64,000 bases of DNA from Secundilactobacillus yichangensis (lineage in GTDB: Bacteria > Bacillota > Bacilli > Lactobacillales > Lactobacillaceae). The DNA lies in contig NZ_BOLK01000004.1 of the NCBI RefSeq assembly GCF_016861565.1, positions 177,836-241,835 of the forward strand, in the 5' to 3' direction. This document shows positions 39,256 to 47,843 of this stretch, in pieces. Numbering within the stretch: the stretch's first letter is position 1; each line of letters opens with the position of its first letter. The translations under genes were made by a program, and so were the position numbers. The notes below the pieces were generated by a model. The model searched no databases, had not been told where the DNA came from, and saw only the letters and a list, made by a program, of their open reading frames with translations.

Positions 39256-39349
39256 AGGTAGTCAGGAAGATGCCATACTTTTTTATGTTTAATGTAAAAA
39301 GAGAACGAGTCAGTATTTCGGCTCACTCTCCAATCACTGGAGGACGATC

Positions 39350-40213
39350 ATGAATAAATTCTTTTCAAACCGACGATTAGTGATTGTGATTGTTTGTCTA
39401 ATTGTCAGTTTTGGGTTAATGAGTGTCTCCGTTGCCATTCGCAACAAACGTTCGACACCACCGATGATTCAACAGTTTGGCAACGATGTTGTCGGGTTAG
39501 TTAACCGCGTCGTTGCTTGGCCTGTTAATGGCCTGAAAGGTTCGGTTACCGGCTTTTCTGATTTAATGAATACGTATCAGGAAAACCAACGGCTAAAGGG
39601 CCAAGTCCAAGAACTGGCACAGACTAAAGTTCATGATCAAGCAATCAGTCAAGAAAATAAAAAGCTAAAAAAAGAACTCAAGTTAGACCATGCATTGACG
39701 GACTATTCACCAGTTAATGCAACGGTCATTGCCCGAACCCCTTCGGCATGGCAAAATCAAGTGATCATCGACAAAGGTAGTGCCGCGGGAATTAAGAAGA
39801 GTATGCCTGTATTGTCAGGATCAGGGATTGTTGGCCGAATTTCTGAGGTCAACCGGACAAACAGTAAAGTTGAACTGATTTCAAACAGCAGTGAAGCCGC
39901 TAACCGGTTTGCTGTGACGATTACCAATAAGTCCGGTCAAAGTGTCCATGGAATTGTTTCGGGTTATAACCGTGATAAGAACCTTATCGAAATGGGTAAC
40001 GTTACTTCTAAGACTAAGATTGAAAAGGGCGACAAAGTTTCAACCAGTGGCCTGGGCGGCGTGATGCCTTCTGGTCTGTTTGTCGGTACCGTGGCAAGTA
40101 CTGGAACTGATAATTATGGTTTAGCAGCGAAAATTTCAATTAAACCCGCAACCAACTTATCTGAATTAAGCGTTGTGACGGTAGCTGTTCGACAAGCTCA
40201 AACAACCAATTAA
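39350..40213 (+). CDS. mreC: Rod-shape determining protein MreC
   Basis: This bitopic scaffold protein of the elongation machinery has 287 aa. It has a short cytoplasmic start, one membrane helix (residues about 9-28), a coiled coil (about 68-112) and two beta-barrel domains outside the membrane (about 120-280, including GSAAGIKKSMPV and GLGGVMPSGLFVGTV). GGAGGAC precedes the ATG; mreD follows after ten bases. Confidence 0.95.
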   Translation: MNKFFSNRRLVIVIVCLIVSFGLMSVSVAIRNKRSTPPMIQQFGNDVVGLVNRVVAWPVNGLKGSVTGFSDLMNTYQENQRLKGQVQELAQTKVHDQAISQENKKLKKELKLDHALTDYSPVNATVIARTPSAWQNQVIIDKGSAAGIKKSMPVLSGSGIVGRISEVNRTNSKVELISNSSEAANRFAVTITNKSGQSVHGIVSGYNRDKNLIEMGNVTSKTKIEKGDKVSTSGLGGVMPSGLFVGTVASTGTDNYGLAAKISIKPATNLSELSVVTVAVRQAQTTN

Positions 40214-40223
40214 GGAGGCAACT

Positions 40224-40748
40224 ATGTTACGAGTAACTAAATTACGTTACGGCTTTCCGATTGGGTTGTTCCTGTTTTTCTATTTAGACGGAATTTTAGG
40301 GGCGGCGTTTCCACGGCAGCTGTTTAGCGTGCCATATTCCATGAGCAGCTATCTGGTTGTTTTGTGGCTAGTGTTTGCCGTTTTCTTTGAAGATCAAATT
40401 CAGATTCCGCTAACCATCTGGGCGGCAATTGCAGGTGGACTGTTCGATGTTTATTACACGGGTATTTGGGGTATCTTTGTATTTGTTTTTCCAATTGTGG
40501 TTGCACTGACGAGGGCTTGTTATAAAGCCTTCCCAATTAACTTTTTGAGTGGTTTGCTGGTTTATTTTATCGACATCACTGTAATTTGCAGCCTGAGTTA
40601 CTTTGGTAATTTAGTCGTGCATATGACCACTGCGTCATTTACGGATATGATGGTCGATTCGTTAGCACCAACGTTGGCTTATAATTTAGCCGCTTATGTC
40701 ATACTATATTTTCCGGTGCAATGGTTATTCAATCGTTTGAGGAATTAA
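40224..40748 (+). CDS. mreD: Rod-shape determining protein MreD
   Basis: This polytopic partner of MreC has 174 aa and about five membrane helices, covering most of the protein. GGAGGCAAC precedes the ATG. Identification rests on topology, size and position after mreC, as MreD sequences diverge greatly. Confidence 0.92.
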   Translation: MLRVTKLRYGFPIGLFLFFYLDGILGAAFPRQLFSVPYSMSSYLVVLWLVFAVFFEDQIQIPLTIWAAIAGGLFDVYYTGIWGIFVFVFPIVVALTRACYKAFPINFLSGLLVYFIDITVICSLSYFGNLVVHMTTASFTDMMVDSLAPTLAYNLAAYVILYFPVQWLFNRLRN

Positions 40749-40763
40749 AAAGGGGTCGGGAGT

Positions 40764-41426
40764 ATGCAAGCTGTAGTGTTACGTGGTAATCAGGATGGTT
40801 ATCAACTTGTGTTGGATCAAGCAGCTAGTTTTAGAGAGATCAAGAAGACACTTAGGGAACTTCTTGATAATTTAGCAGCCGATTCTAATGCCACCAATCA
40901 AATCAGTTTTGACGTGCTTAGTAATCAACGTTTATTGACTGCTGAGCAAAATAAAGAATTAGAACAGATTTTTAGTGAATACGAACATTTTCAGATTCAT
41001 AAGGTGATTCCAGACGTGATCACCATTGAGGATGCTATTCATTTAAAAGAACAGGATAACGTTCATTTAGCAACGCAGACGATTCGTAATGGACAGACGC
41101 TGGAGATGAAGGGCGACGTTCTGTATCTGGGGTTGATTAATGAAGGCGGACGCCTATTAACTACTGGTAATATCTATATCATGGGAACCGTTTTGGGCAT
41201 TTTACAAGCCGGTTATCCTAGCGGTGAAGATAAAGTGGTAATCGGTGATCTGCAGCACGCTCAACAAGTTCGGATTGGTGAACAAATCAGTATTGTAGAA
41301 ACTGACCAACCAGCAAAAGGCAGTCAGACCGTTGCGTACGTGAACGATTTACACGTGCTTGAATATGGTCAATTAAGTGATTTAAAGACGATTAATCCGA
41401 AGATTTATCACCGAATGGGAGGCTAA
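40764..41426 (+). CDS. minC: Septum site-determining protein MinC
   Basis: This inhibitor of FtsZ assembly has 220 aa. The N-terminal domain (about 1-100) is followed by the beta-helix (about 105-215), including RNGQTLEMKGDVLYLG, GRLLTTGNIYIMGTVLGILQAG. It lies directly before minD and after mreD, forming an mreCD-minCD operon. Confidence 0.93.
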   Translation: MQAVVLRGNQDGYQLVLDQAASFREIKKTLRELLDNLAADSNATNQISFDVLSNQRLLTAEQNKELEQIFSEYEHFQIHKVIPDVITIEDAIHLKEQDNVHLATQTIRNGQTLEMKGDVLYLGLINEGGRLLTTGNIYIMGTVLGILQAGYPSGEDKVVIGDLQHAQQVRIGEQISIVETDQPAKGSQTVAYVNDLHVLEYGQLSDLKTINPKIYHRMGG

Positions 41427-41431
41427 CGAAG

Positions 41432-42235
41432 ATGGGAAAATCAATTGTAATCACCTCTGGTAAGGGGGGTGTCGGCAAGACAACTTCCAGTGCCAATATT
41501 GGAACCGCTCTAGCCTTAATGGGGAAGCGGGTCTGTTTAGTAGATTTAGATATTGGCCTGAGAAACCTGGACGTTGTGCTGGGGTTAGATAACCGCATTA
41601 TCTTTGATATTGTTGACGTTGTCGAAGGTCGTGCCAAACTTGCCCAGGCGCTAGTTAAAGACAAGCGCTTTGATGACTTGCTGTACCTGTTGCCAGCTGC
41701 TCAAAACACCGATAAAACAGCTTTGACTGAAGATCAGGCTAAAGCAATTGTGGACGAACTGAAAAAGGAATTCGATTACGTCTTGATCGACTGCCCTGCA
41801 GGTATTGAACAGGGCTTTCTTAACGCAATTGCGGGTGCTGATGCAGCCATTATCGTGACTACCCCAGAAATTTCCGCGGTTCGTGACGCTGATCGCGTAG
41901 TTGGTTTATTAGAGAAAAACCCGTTAAAAGAAGAATCACACTTGATTATCAACCGGATCCGCAGTCATATGATGGCTGATGGCGAAGCGATGGATATTGA
42001 TGAAATTACACATCACCTCGGGGTACCGCTTTTGGGAATCGTTTTGGATGATGATGAGGTTATTGCAACTTCCAATCGCGGTGAGCCTATTGTGCTGGAG
42101 TCTGAGAACCCTGCTGGTCACGGTTATCGGGATATCGCCCGTCGTTTGGAAGGCGAAACGGTGCCGCTGATGAAAATTCAACAGCCGAAAACCGGCTTCT
42201 GGTCTAAGATTAGTCGCTGGTTCTCCCGCGGATAA
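41432..42235 (+). CDS. minD: Septum site-determining protein MinD
   Basis: This membrane-cycling ATPase recruits MinC, 267 aa. The deviant Walker A is SGKGGVGKTTSSAN at residues about 8-21, the switch region DCPAGIEQG follows near 119, and the C-terminus ends in an amphipathic membrane helix (KTGFWSKISRWFSRG). No minE is nearby, as usual for Firmicutes, where DivIVA/MinJ set position. It starts five bases after minC. Confidence 0.96.
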   Translation: MGKSIVITSGKGGVGKTTSSANIGTALALMGKRVCLVDLDIGLRNLDVVLGLDNRIIFDIVDVVEGRAKLAQALVKDKRFDDLLYLLPAAQNTDKTALTEDQAKAIVDELKKEFDYVLIDCPAGIEQGFLNAIAGADAAIIVTTPEISAVRDADRVVGLLEKNPLKEESHLIINRIRSHMMADGEAMDIDEITHHLGVPLLGIVLDDDEVIATSNRGEPIVLESENPAGHGYRDIARRLEGETVPLMKIQQPKTGFWSKISRWFSRG

Positions 42236-42278
42236 CGGTTAGAATTTGAATTTACGGTTCGATTTAATCGAATGCGAG

Positions 42279-42306
42279 TTGACAAGGAATATATTTAAGA
42301 TATAAT
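42279..42306 (+). promoter_or_regulatory. Promoter of the tandem T-box transcript
   Basis: TTGACA (42279-42284) and TATAAT (42301-42306) are both full consensus, with a 16-base spacer. Confidence 0.9.
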
Positions 42307-42544
42307 GAGAACTAATCTAATAAAACAAACGTTGATCAGACTAGTAGTTAAATTTAATTAATCAGAGAACCCGCGCAGGTGAGAACCGGGCAATTAAGTT
42401 TGATGAATCACATCTGGGAGTTGACTCTTTGAACAAAGTAGGAGAGCTCCGGTAAGCTCGTTATCGCTGAAGTTTATTATATAAACTTACTGAGGTTGGC
42501 TGTGTGAGCAGTCAGCGAATCAGAGGTGGAACCGCGAAATTATC

Positions 42545-42577
42545 GTCCTCTTAGCTTAATTGCTAAGAGGACTTTTT
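42545..42577 (+). terminator. First T-box terminator
   Basis: GTCCTCTTAGC (42545-42555) pairs with GCTAAGAGGAC (42562-42572), followed by five T. Its 5' arm overlaps the first antiterminator. Confidence 0.9.
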
Positions 42578-42651
42578 AATTTCATTAATAAACTTTGTGA
42601 GGATTGCTGTGCAAGCAGTAATCGAATTAGAGGTGGAACCGCGATATTGTC

Positions 42652-42692
42652 GCCCTCTTGAACTGTTAGTCAGCTCAAGAGGGCTTTTTTTA
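42652..42692 (+). terminator. Second T-box terminator
   Basis: GCCCTCTTGA (42652-42661) pairs with TCAAGAGGGC (42675-42684), followed by seven T. It overlaps the second antiterminator, 20 bases ahead of the first transporter gene. Confidence 0.9.
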
Positions 42693-42711
42693 TTAAGAAG
42701 GGGGAGACATT

Positions 42712-43356
42712 ATGTTACATTATGTATCTGAAATTTTACCGTCACTGCTGAGTGGTGCCTGGATGACCATCAAAATTTTCTTCTGGACATTGATTGCTTC
42801 GATACCGCTTGGTATTCTGGCTAGTTTAGGGTTAACGTCAAGAATTGCACCGCTTCGCTGGATTTTAAAATTCTACGTTTGGCTCATGCGGGGCACGCCA
42901 CTGTTACTGCAATTAATTTTCGTCTTTTATGGGCTGCCGATTATTGGTATTATCTTCCAACGTTATGATGCCGCATTATTTGCATTTATTTTGAATTACA
43001 CAGCCTACTTTGCTGAAATCTTCCGTGGTGGTTTTCAAGCGATTGACCAGGGCCAGTATGAAAGTGCTCGGGTACTTCGATTGACTCGTGGTCAAACACT
43101 TCGAAAGATTGTGATCCCGCAAGTGATCAAGATCGTTGTGCCATCCATTGGGAATGAAACAATTAACTTGATCAAGGATTCATCGTTAGTTTACGTTATT
43201 GGCTTGGGCGATCTGCTGCGTGCCGGAAACGTTGCGACTGCAAGAGACGTCACGTTATTGCCACTAGTCTTAGTTGGTGTGATTTACTTGCTGATGACTG
43301 CCGTTGCTACTTACGCTTTACGTAAAGTGGAGCAGCACTACCGGGTATGGCGATAA
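42712..43356 (+). CDS. Polar amino-acid ABC transporter permease
   Basis: This HisM/GlnP-family permease has 214 aa and about five helices. The start ISEILPSLLSGAWMTIKIF-like region and the EAA loop (AIDQGQYESARVLRLTRG near residues 110-127) are typical. AGAAGGGGGAG precedes the ATG. It is the first gene after the tandem T-box. The likely substrate is histidine from the specifier reading, but see the leader entry for the conflict. Confidence 0.9.
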   Translation: MLHYVSEILPSLLSGAWMTIKIFFWTLIASIPLGILASLGLTSRIAPLRWILKFYVWLMRGTPLLLQLIFVFYGLPIIGIIFQRYDAALFAFILNYTAYFAEIFRGGFQAIDQGQYESARVLRLTRGQTLRKIVIPQVIKIVVPSIGNETINLIKDSSLVYVIGLGDLLRAGNVATARDVTLLPLVLVGVIYLLMTAVATYALRKVEQHYRVWR

Positions 43357-43376
43357 GTTAGAGAGGGGAAACGCAT

Positions 43377-44015
43377 ATGCTAGAACTTAAAAATATTAAA
43401 AAGCAATTTAGCGGTCGTACCATTTTAGATAATTTCAACATGCAGGTGCCGGATGGTCAGATTACTTCAATCGTTGGACCTTCAGGGGCAGGTAAAACCA
43501 CTTTATTACGTTGCATTAGTGGCTTGGAAAAAACTAATTCAGGGACCTTCATTTTGGATGGGAAGACCTTTGATCCGGCAAATAACCGCGACAATGACAA
43601 TGTTATTGGGGTTGTTTTCCAAGATTTCCAGCTGTTTCCAAATTTGACGGTGTTAGATAACATTACTTTGGCACCGCAATTAGTGTTGAAGCAGTCAAAG
43701 GCTGAAGCTGAAAAGCGGGCCCAGGAGCTGATCGATCAGCTTAACTTGACTGGTAAGGAAGGTTTGTATCCTTACCAGTTATCAGGCGGTCAAAAGCAAC
43801 GGGTTGCCATCGTGCGGGCTTTAGCAATGAATCCGAAGATTCTTTGCTATGATGAACCAACCAGTGCATTGGATCCGGATTTACGTCACACGGTCGAAAA
43901 CATTATTCTTGGCTTAAAGAAGGATAATATGACACAAATTGTTGTTACTCATGATATGGAATTTGCGAAAAATATCGCGGATCAAATTGTTCGTGTTGAA
44001 CCGATTAAAGCTTAG
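43377..44015 (+). CDS. Polar amino-acid ABC transporter ATPase
   Basis: This protein of 212 aa has Walker A GPSGAGKTT near residue 33, signature LSGGQKQR, Walker B ILCYDEPTSALD and H-loop VTHDM. It is slightly short for the HisP/GlnQ family (about 240 aa) because the C-terminal tail is trimmed. It lies 20 bases after the permease gene and 15 bases before the binding-protein gene. Confidence 0.92.
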   Translation: MLELKNIKKQFSGRTILDNFNMQVPDGQITSIVGPSGAGKTTLLRCISGLEKTNSGTFILDGKTFDPANNRDNDNVIGVVFQDFQLFPNLTVLDNITLAPQLVLKQSKAEAEKRAQELIDQLNLTGKEGLYPYQLSGGQKQRVAIVRALAMNPKILCYDEPTSALDPDLRHTVENIILGLKKDNMTQIVVTHDMEFAKNIADQIVRVEPIKA

Positions 44016-44030
44016 TGGGGAGGAATAAGC

Positions 44031-44891
44031 ATGAAAAAAAGCATGAAGAAAATTTGGCTTTGCCTGATCATGCTGGTCTGCACCGTCTCACTATTGTCTG
44101 GTTGCAGCGGTGTCAGTGTTGGTAAGCGGGCTAATCATGTCGATAACTGGAACCGAATCCAAAAGCGCGGTTTCGTTACTGTCGGATTAGATGATACCTT
44201 CGTACCGATGGGATTCCGGCAAAAGAGCGGCAAACTGGTCGGTTATGATGTTGACTTGGCAAGAGCCTTGTTCAAACTTTATGGTATCAAGGTCAGCTTC
44301 CAGTCAATCGACTGGTCAATGAATGCCACTGAACTGAATAATGGGACCATTGACCTGATTTGGAACGGGTATTCTAAGACGCCTCAACGGGAAAAGAAAG
44401 TGGCTTTCAGTGACACTTATCTCCAAAATGACCAGACGCTGGTATCTCTCAGGAAGAATCACGTTAATTCATTTGCAGACATGCAGGGAAAGACTTTGGG
44501 TGCCCAAGCCGGTTCATCAGGCGCACAGGATATTAGTCAGTATCCTAGCATGCTGAAGAATCGGATCAAGGGCAAGTCACCCGTACTGTACGATTCGTTT
44601 ACTAACGCGTTTATTGATTTAAATGCCGGCCGGATTCAAGGGATGATCATTGATTCGACCTATGCCGGTTATTACATCAATCACGAAAGCAATCCGAAAG
44701 ACTACAAGATTACTAACGGTTCATTCCCGAAGGAACAATTCGGTGTTGGGATGCGTAAAACCGATGTTACCATGCGACACAAAATCAACCGTGGGTTAAA
44801 GATCTTAGCTAAAAATGGCACTTTGGCTAAAATCAATCACAAGTGGTTTGGTAACAGTGCTGATTCACCGTTGCTGAAAAATAATAAGTAG
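44031..44891 (+). CDS. Amino-acid ABC transporter substrate-binding lipoprotein
   Basis: This solute-binding family 3 protein has 286 aa. The signal peptide ends in lipobox LSGC at about residue 25. Ligand-site segments GLDDTFVPMGFRQ, KLVGYDVDLARAL and IDLIWNGYSKTPQR are present. It is the third gene of the transporter. A bidirectional terminator follows. Confidence 0.93.
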   Translation: MKKSMKKIWLCLIMLVCTVSLLSGCSGVSVGKRANHVDNWNRIQKRGFVTVGLDDTFVPMGFRQKSGKLVGYDVDLARALFKLYGIKVSFQSIDWSMNATELNNGTIDLIWNGYSKTPQREKKVAFSDTYLQNDQTLVSLRKNHVNSFADMQGKTLGAQAGSSGAQDISQYPSMLKNRIKGKSPVLYDSFTNAFIDLNAGRIQGMIIDSTYAGYYINHESNPKDYKITNGSFPKEQFGVGMRKTDVTMRHKINRGLKILAKNGTLAKINHKWFGNSADSPLLKNNK

Positions 44892-44897
44892 CGTATA

Positions 44898-44945
44898 AAA
44901 AAATCGCTTAGTACTTCAAAATAAGTACTAGGCGATTTTTTTTAC
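44898..44945. terminator. Bidirectional terminator between transporter and lysC
   Basis: AAAATCGC.TAGTACTT pairs with AAGTACTA.GCGATTTT, with A and T tracts on the two sides. Confidence 0.92.
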
Positions 44946-44948
44946 GGT

Positions 44949-46304
44949 TTATAAATCAGGGAAAAAGGTATCATACAGTGCTTTAATGGCGACTTTGGCT
45001 TCATCTTGCTTAATGCCAAACATCATGGAGATTTCTGAAGCACCCTGGTTCACCATGATCAGTTTGACGTTTTGACGTGCCAGTGCGTCAGTTGCTTTAG
45101 ACATGATGCCAGTACGGTTAGCCATGCCTTCACCAACGACCATGAGCAGTGCATAGTTGTGGGAAATATGGATTTCGTCTGGCCGTAAGGCAATAACTAG
45201 TTCGCGGATCAGCGTATCTTCCAGTTCGGGAGTCAGCTGATCTTGTCGCATAATGACCGTCAGATCATCGATCCCAGAGGGCATGTGTTCGTATGACAGG
45301 TCGTATTCAGCAAGTAATTTAAGGATTTTTTGCGAAAAACGTTTTTTATCCAGCATGTATTTTCGAATATAAATGCCGCAGAAGTTCGGTGAACTGGCAA
45401 TTCCTGAGACGGGGTACGCCGGATTGACCCGCTTGTGCGAAGTGATGGACGTTCCCCGTTCACTAGGATGGTTGGTGTTTTTAACCACTACTTGAATATC
45501 ACCTTGAATAGCTGGGATCAGCGCTTCATCGTGGAAAACGGAAAAGCCGGCATAGGATAGTTCACGCATTTCTCGGAAGGTCATGTTATGAATGGCAATC
45601 GGGTGGTGGACAACCTGTGGATTGGCAGCGTAGATTGCGTCGACGTCAGTAAAGTTTTCGTACCGTTTGGCGTGAACACCACGAGCAATAATGGCACCCG
45701 TGATGTCGGAACCGCCCCGGGAAAAGGTACAAATCTGTCCCTGATCGTTATAGCCAAAAAAGCCGGGGATAACGCGGACCAGCTTACTGTCTGCCCATTC
45801 ACTGATTCGTTCGTAACTGCTAGGGATGATCTCAGCGTCGTCTGGTGAGTCCGTAACGACTAAACCAGCGTCTTTAGGATCCAGAAACTTAGCGTTGACA
45901 CCAGCAGCTTTCAGCACTTGAGCAATCAAAACGGCATTCATTTTTTCACCGTGCGCTTTGAAGGCTGCCATCAGGTAAGCATCATCTTGATAATCAAGAT
46001 GTGGCAGGTTTAAAATGGTATTTTTGATTTGTTCAAAAGCGGCTTGGGGAATCTTAAAAGCGGTGGCAATCTCTTCGTAGCGGGCAATGATCTGTCCGGT
46101 AATGGTCTCGCTGGGTTCATCATTCAGGGTTGCTTTGGCGTATTGAATCAGCAAGTCGGTCACTTTGATATCACCATCAAAACGTTTTCCAGGTGCCGAA
46201 ACAACGACGAAACGACGCTGATCGTCGGCCTTAATAATATTAACCACCTTGCTGACTTGAGCAGAGTTGGCTAGGGAACTTCCCCCGAACTTCACGACTT
46301 TCAT
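44949..46304 (-). CDS. lysC: Aspartokinase
   Basis: This enzyme phosphorylates aspartate, the first step toward lysine, threonine, methionine and diaminopimelate. It is 451 aa, beginning VVKFGGSSLAN. The kinase domain (about 1-295, with FSRGGSDITGA) is followed by two ACT domains (about 310-451). In lactobacilli lacking full lysine synthesis it may chiefly serve the diaminopimelate or threonine branch. An AGGAGGAAT site precedes the ATG. I see no lysine riboswitch or T-box in the 280 bases upstream. Confidence 0.95.
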   Translation of the reverse strand: MKVVKFGGSSLANSAQVSKVVNIIKADDQRRFVVVSAPGKRFDGDIKVTDLLIQYAKATLNDEPSETITGQIIARYEEIATAFKIPQAAFEQIKNTILNLPHLDYQDDAYLMAAFKAHGEKMNAVLIAQVLKAAGVNAKFLDPKDAGLVVTDSPDDAEIIPSSYERISEWADSKLVRVIPGFFGYNDQGQICTFSRGGSDITGAIIARGVHAKRYENFTDVDAIYAANPQVVHHPIAIHNMTFREMRELSYAGFSVFHDEALIPAIQGDIQVVVKNTNHPSERGTSITSHKRVNPAYPVSGIASSPNFCGIYIRKYMLDKKRFSQKILKLLAEYDLSYEHMPSGIDDLTVIMRQDQLTPELEDTLIRELVIALRPDEIHISHNYALLMVVGEGMANRTGIMSKATDALARQNVKLIMVNQGASEISMMFGIKQDEAKVAIKALYDTFFPDL

Positions 46305-46583
46305 TACGATTCCTCCTACTGACTTGATTTAACATTAAGAATAGCAAAGAAGTTGGTTAAAACGCAAGCTGACCCCAAAAATTTAAACTGGTAGGAAGTA
46401 GAACCCAACTGTTTTAATTCACCGGATTTCTTCAGTAACGAGTTTACCAGATAACGGAACGTTCACAATTAAGTTTTAATCAGAAAGTTATGACAATTAA
46501 TTTTAATTTTTCAATCCAAAAGGGTGGCGTTTTAGCTATAAATCATCTAATATGGTTTGGTAATGTCCAAAGGAGGGCTAAAA

Positions 46584-47843
46584 TTGCCAAAGCAATTAGC
46601 AAAGGGCGTGTGGTTAAACGTCATTCCAACGACCCAATTTAAAACCATCAGTATGACGGTTGATTTTATCGCACCTGGCAACGTTCAGGAACTATCCAAC
46701 CGAATTTTATTAGCACAGCTGCTTGAAACCAGCAGTGCTCAATATCCAACACAGACTTCGTTAGCACAGAAATTATCGATGATGTATGGCGCCAGTTACG
46801 GCGTGAACGTTTTTCGTTATGGGCTGCAGGAAGGCCTGCGTTTTTCAAGTACCATTATTAACGATCACTTTATTGGCGGTGAATCACTGCTGGCCGAAAT
46901 GGTGGCCTTTTTACACAGCGTGATTTATCAGCCGCTGATTAAAAATGATGCCTTTGAACCGGTTACGTTTACCCGTCAAAAGCAAAACTTAATGGCTTAC
47001 TTAAAGTCTTTAAACGATGACAAGCAGTACTACGCTGAGCAGCAGTTAAGCCAGCTCTACTTTAAAAACGAACCGTTTTTTGCCACCAGCCTTTACGGTG
47101 ACGCACAAACCATTAACGCAATTTCCGCGAAGAGTCTATACGTAATTTATCAAAAACTGCTCGCAACCAATCAAATTCAAATTACGGTAGCTGGCGACGT
47201 CTCGGAGACCAATTTAGTCAGTGCCTTAGAAGATTGGCAGTTAGCTGATCGTCAGATTGCTGATTCAGAATTGATCTATCGGCGTCCCCAAGCTGAAATG
47301 GTGTCAAAAACTGAGGGGCAGCCATTGCAGCAGTCCAAACTTAACATGGCGTATAAACTGCCCGTTTATTATCGGGAGACGGACTTCTATAAAGCGTTAG
47401 TGTTTAACGGCTTATTTGGCGGCACGCCAATTTCAATGCTGTTTAAAAACGTCCGTGAAAAGAACAGCCTGGCTTACTATGCTTCCAGCCGCTTTGACGG
47501 CTTTACCGGCACGCTGCTGGTGCAGACTGGCATTGACCAGTCCAATGAATCAGCGGTTAAAGCGATTATTGCTGAACAGTTGGATGCAATTGCCAACGGT
47601 CAGTTCAGTGATGAAGTGTTTGACCAAGTCGTTGCCAGTCTGATCAACGGCAGAGAATCACGGTTGGATTCTCAACGTGCGCTGGTCAATCAAGCAATGC
47701 TTGATCAGCTGCTCCATAGCACTGTCAGTGCAGCTGACTGGGTCAAGCAGATCAAACGGGTTACTAGAGAAGATGTTGCAAAGATGGCCAAACAGGTTCA
47801 TCTGCAAGCAGTCTACTTTTTGAAGGGAGAGGACGCCAAATGA
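46584..47843 (+). CDS. M16-family peptidase-like protein, non-catalytic partner (YmfF-like)
   Basis: This 419-aa M16 homologue lacks the zinc motif HxxEH: the equivalent region reads LLAQLLETSSAQYPTQ. It probably pairs with the active M16 protein encoded next, as in YmfF/YmfH. The R/Y pair region near the C-terminal half (KNVREKNSLAYYASSRF) that helps bind substrate in M16 enzymes is kept. I chose TTG 46584, six bases after AGGAGGG; upstream in-frame starts lie at or before that site. Its stop overlaps the next start by four bases. Confidence 0.9.
   Translation: MPKQLAKGVWLNVIPTTQFKTISMTVDFIAPGNVQELSNRILLAQLLETSSAQYPTQTSLAQKLSMMYGASYGVNVFRYGLQEGLRFSSTIINDHFIGGESLLAEMVAFLHSVIYQPLIKNDAFEPVTFTRQKQNLMAYLKSLNDDKQYYAEQQLSQLYFKNEPFFATSLYGDAQTINAISAKSLYVIYQKLLATNQIQITVAGDVSETNLVSALEDWQLADRQIADSELIYRRPQAEMVSKTEGQPLQQSKLNMAYKLPVYYRETDFYKALVFNGLFGGTPISMLFKNVREKNSLAYYASSRFDGFTGTLLVQTGIDQSNESAVKAIIAEQLDAIANGQFSDEVFDQVVASLINGRESRLDSQRALVNQAMLDQLLHSTVSAADWVKQIKRVTREDVAKMAKQVHLQAVYFLKGEDAK

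Larger units (their letters stand above)
42312..42695 (+). promoter_or_regulatory. T-box leader with duplicated antiterminator/terminator module
   Basis: One stem I is present (AGTA, AGAGAACCCG, GGTGAGAACCGGG, then GAAT-CAC-A). Two successive modules follow, each with a stem III-like hairpin, AGAGGTGGAACCGCG and a terminator. By the position rule that fits the met and val leaders, the specifier is CAC (histidine) at 42409-42411. Both antiterminators read TGGA, which pairs with U73 and not with the C73 usual for histidine tRNA, so the amino acid is uncertain. The modules (42481-42554 and 42588-42661) match at about 60 of 74 positions. Confidence 0.9.

Noticed and set aside
46305..46583. Possible lysine riboswitch or T-box upstream of lysC
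   Set aside because: No conserved lysine riboswitch core, specifier stem or TGGN antiterminator is visible in this gap.
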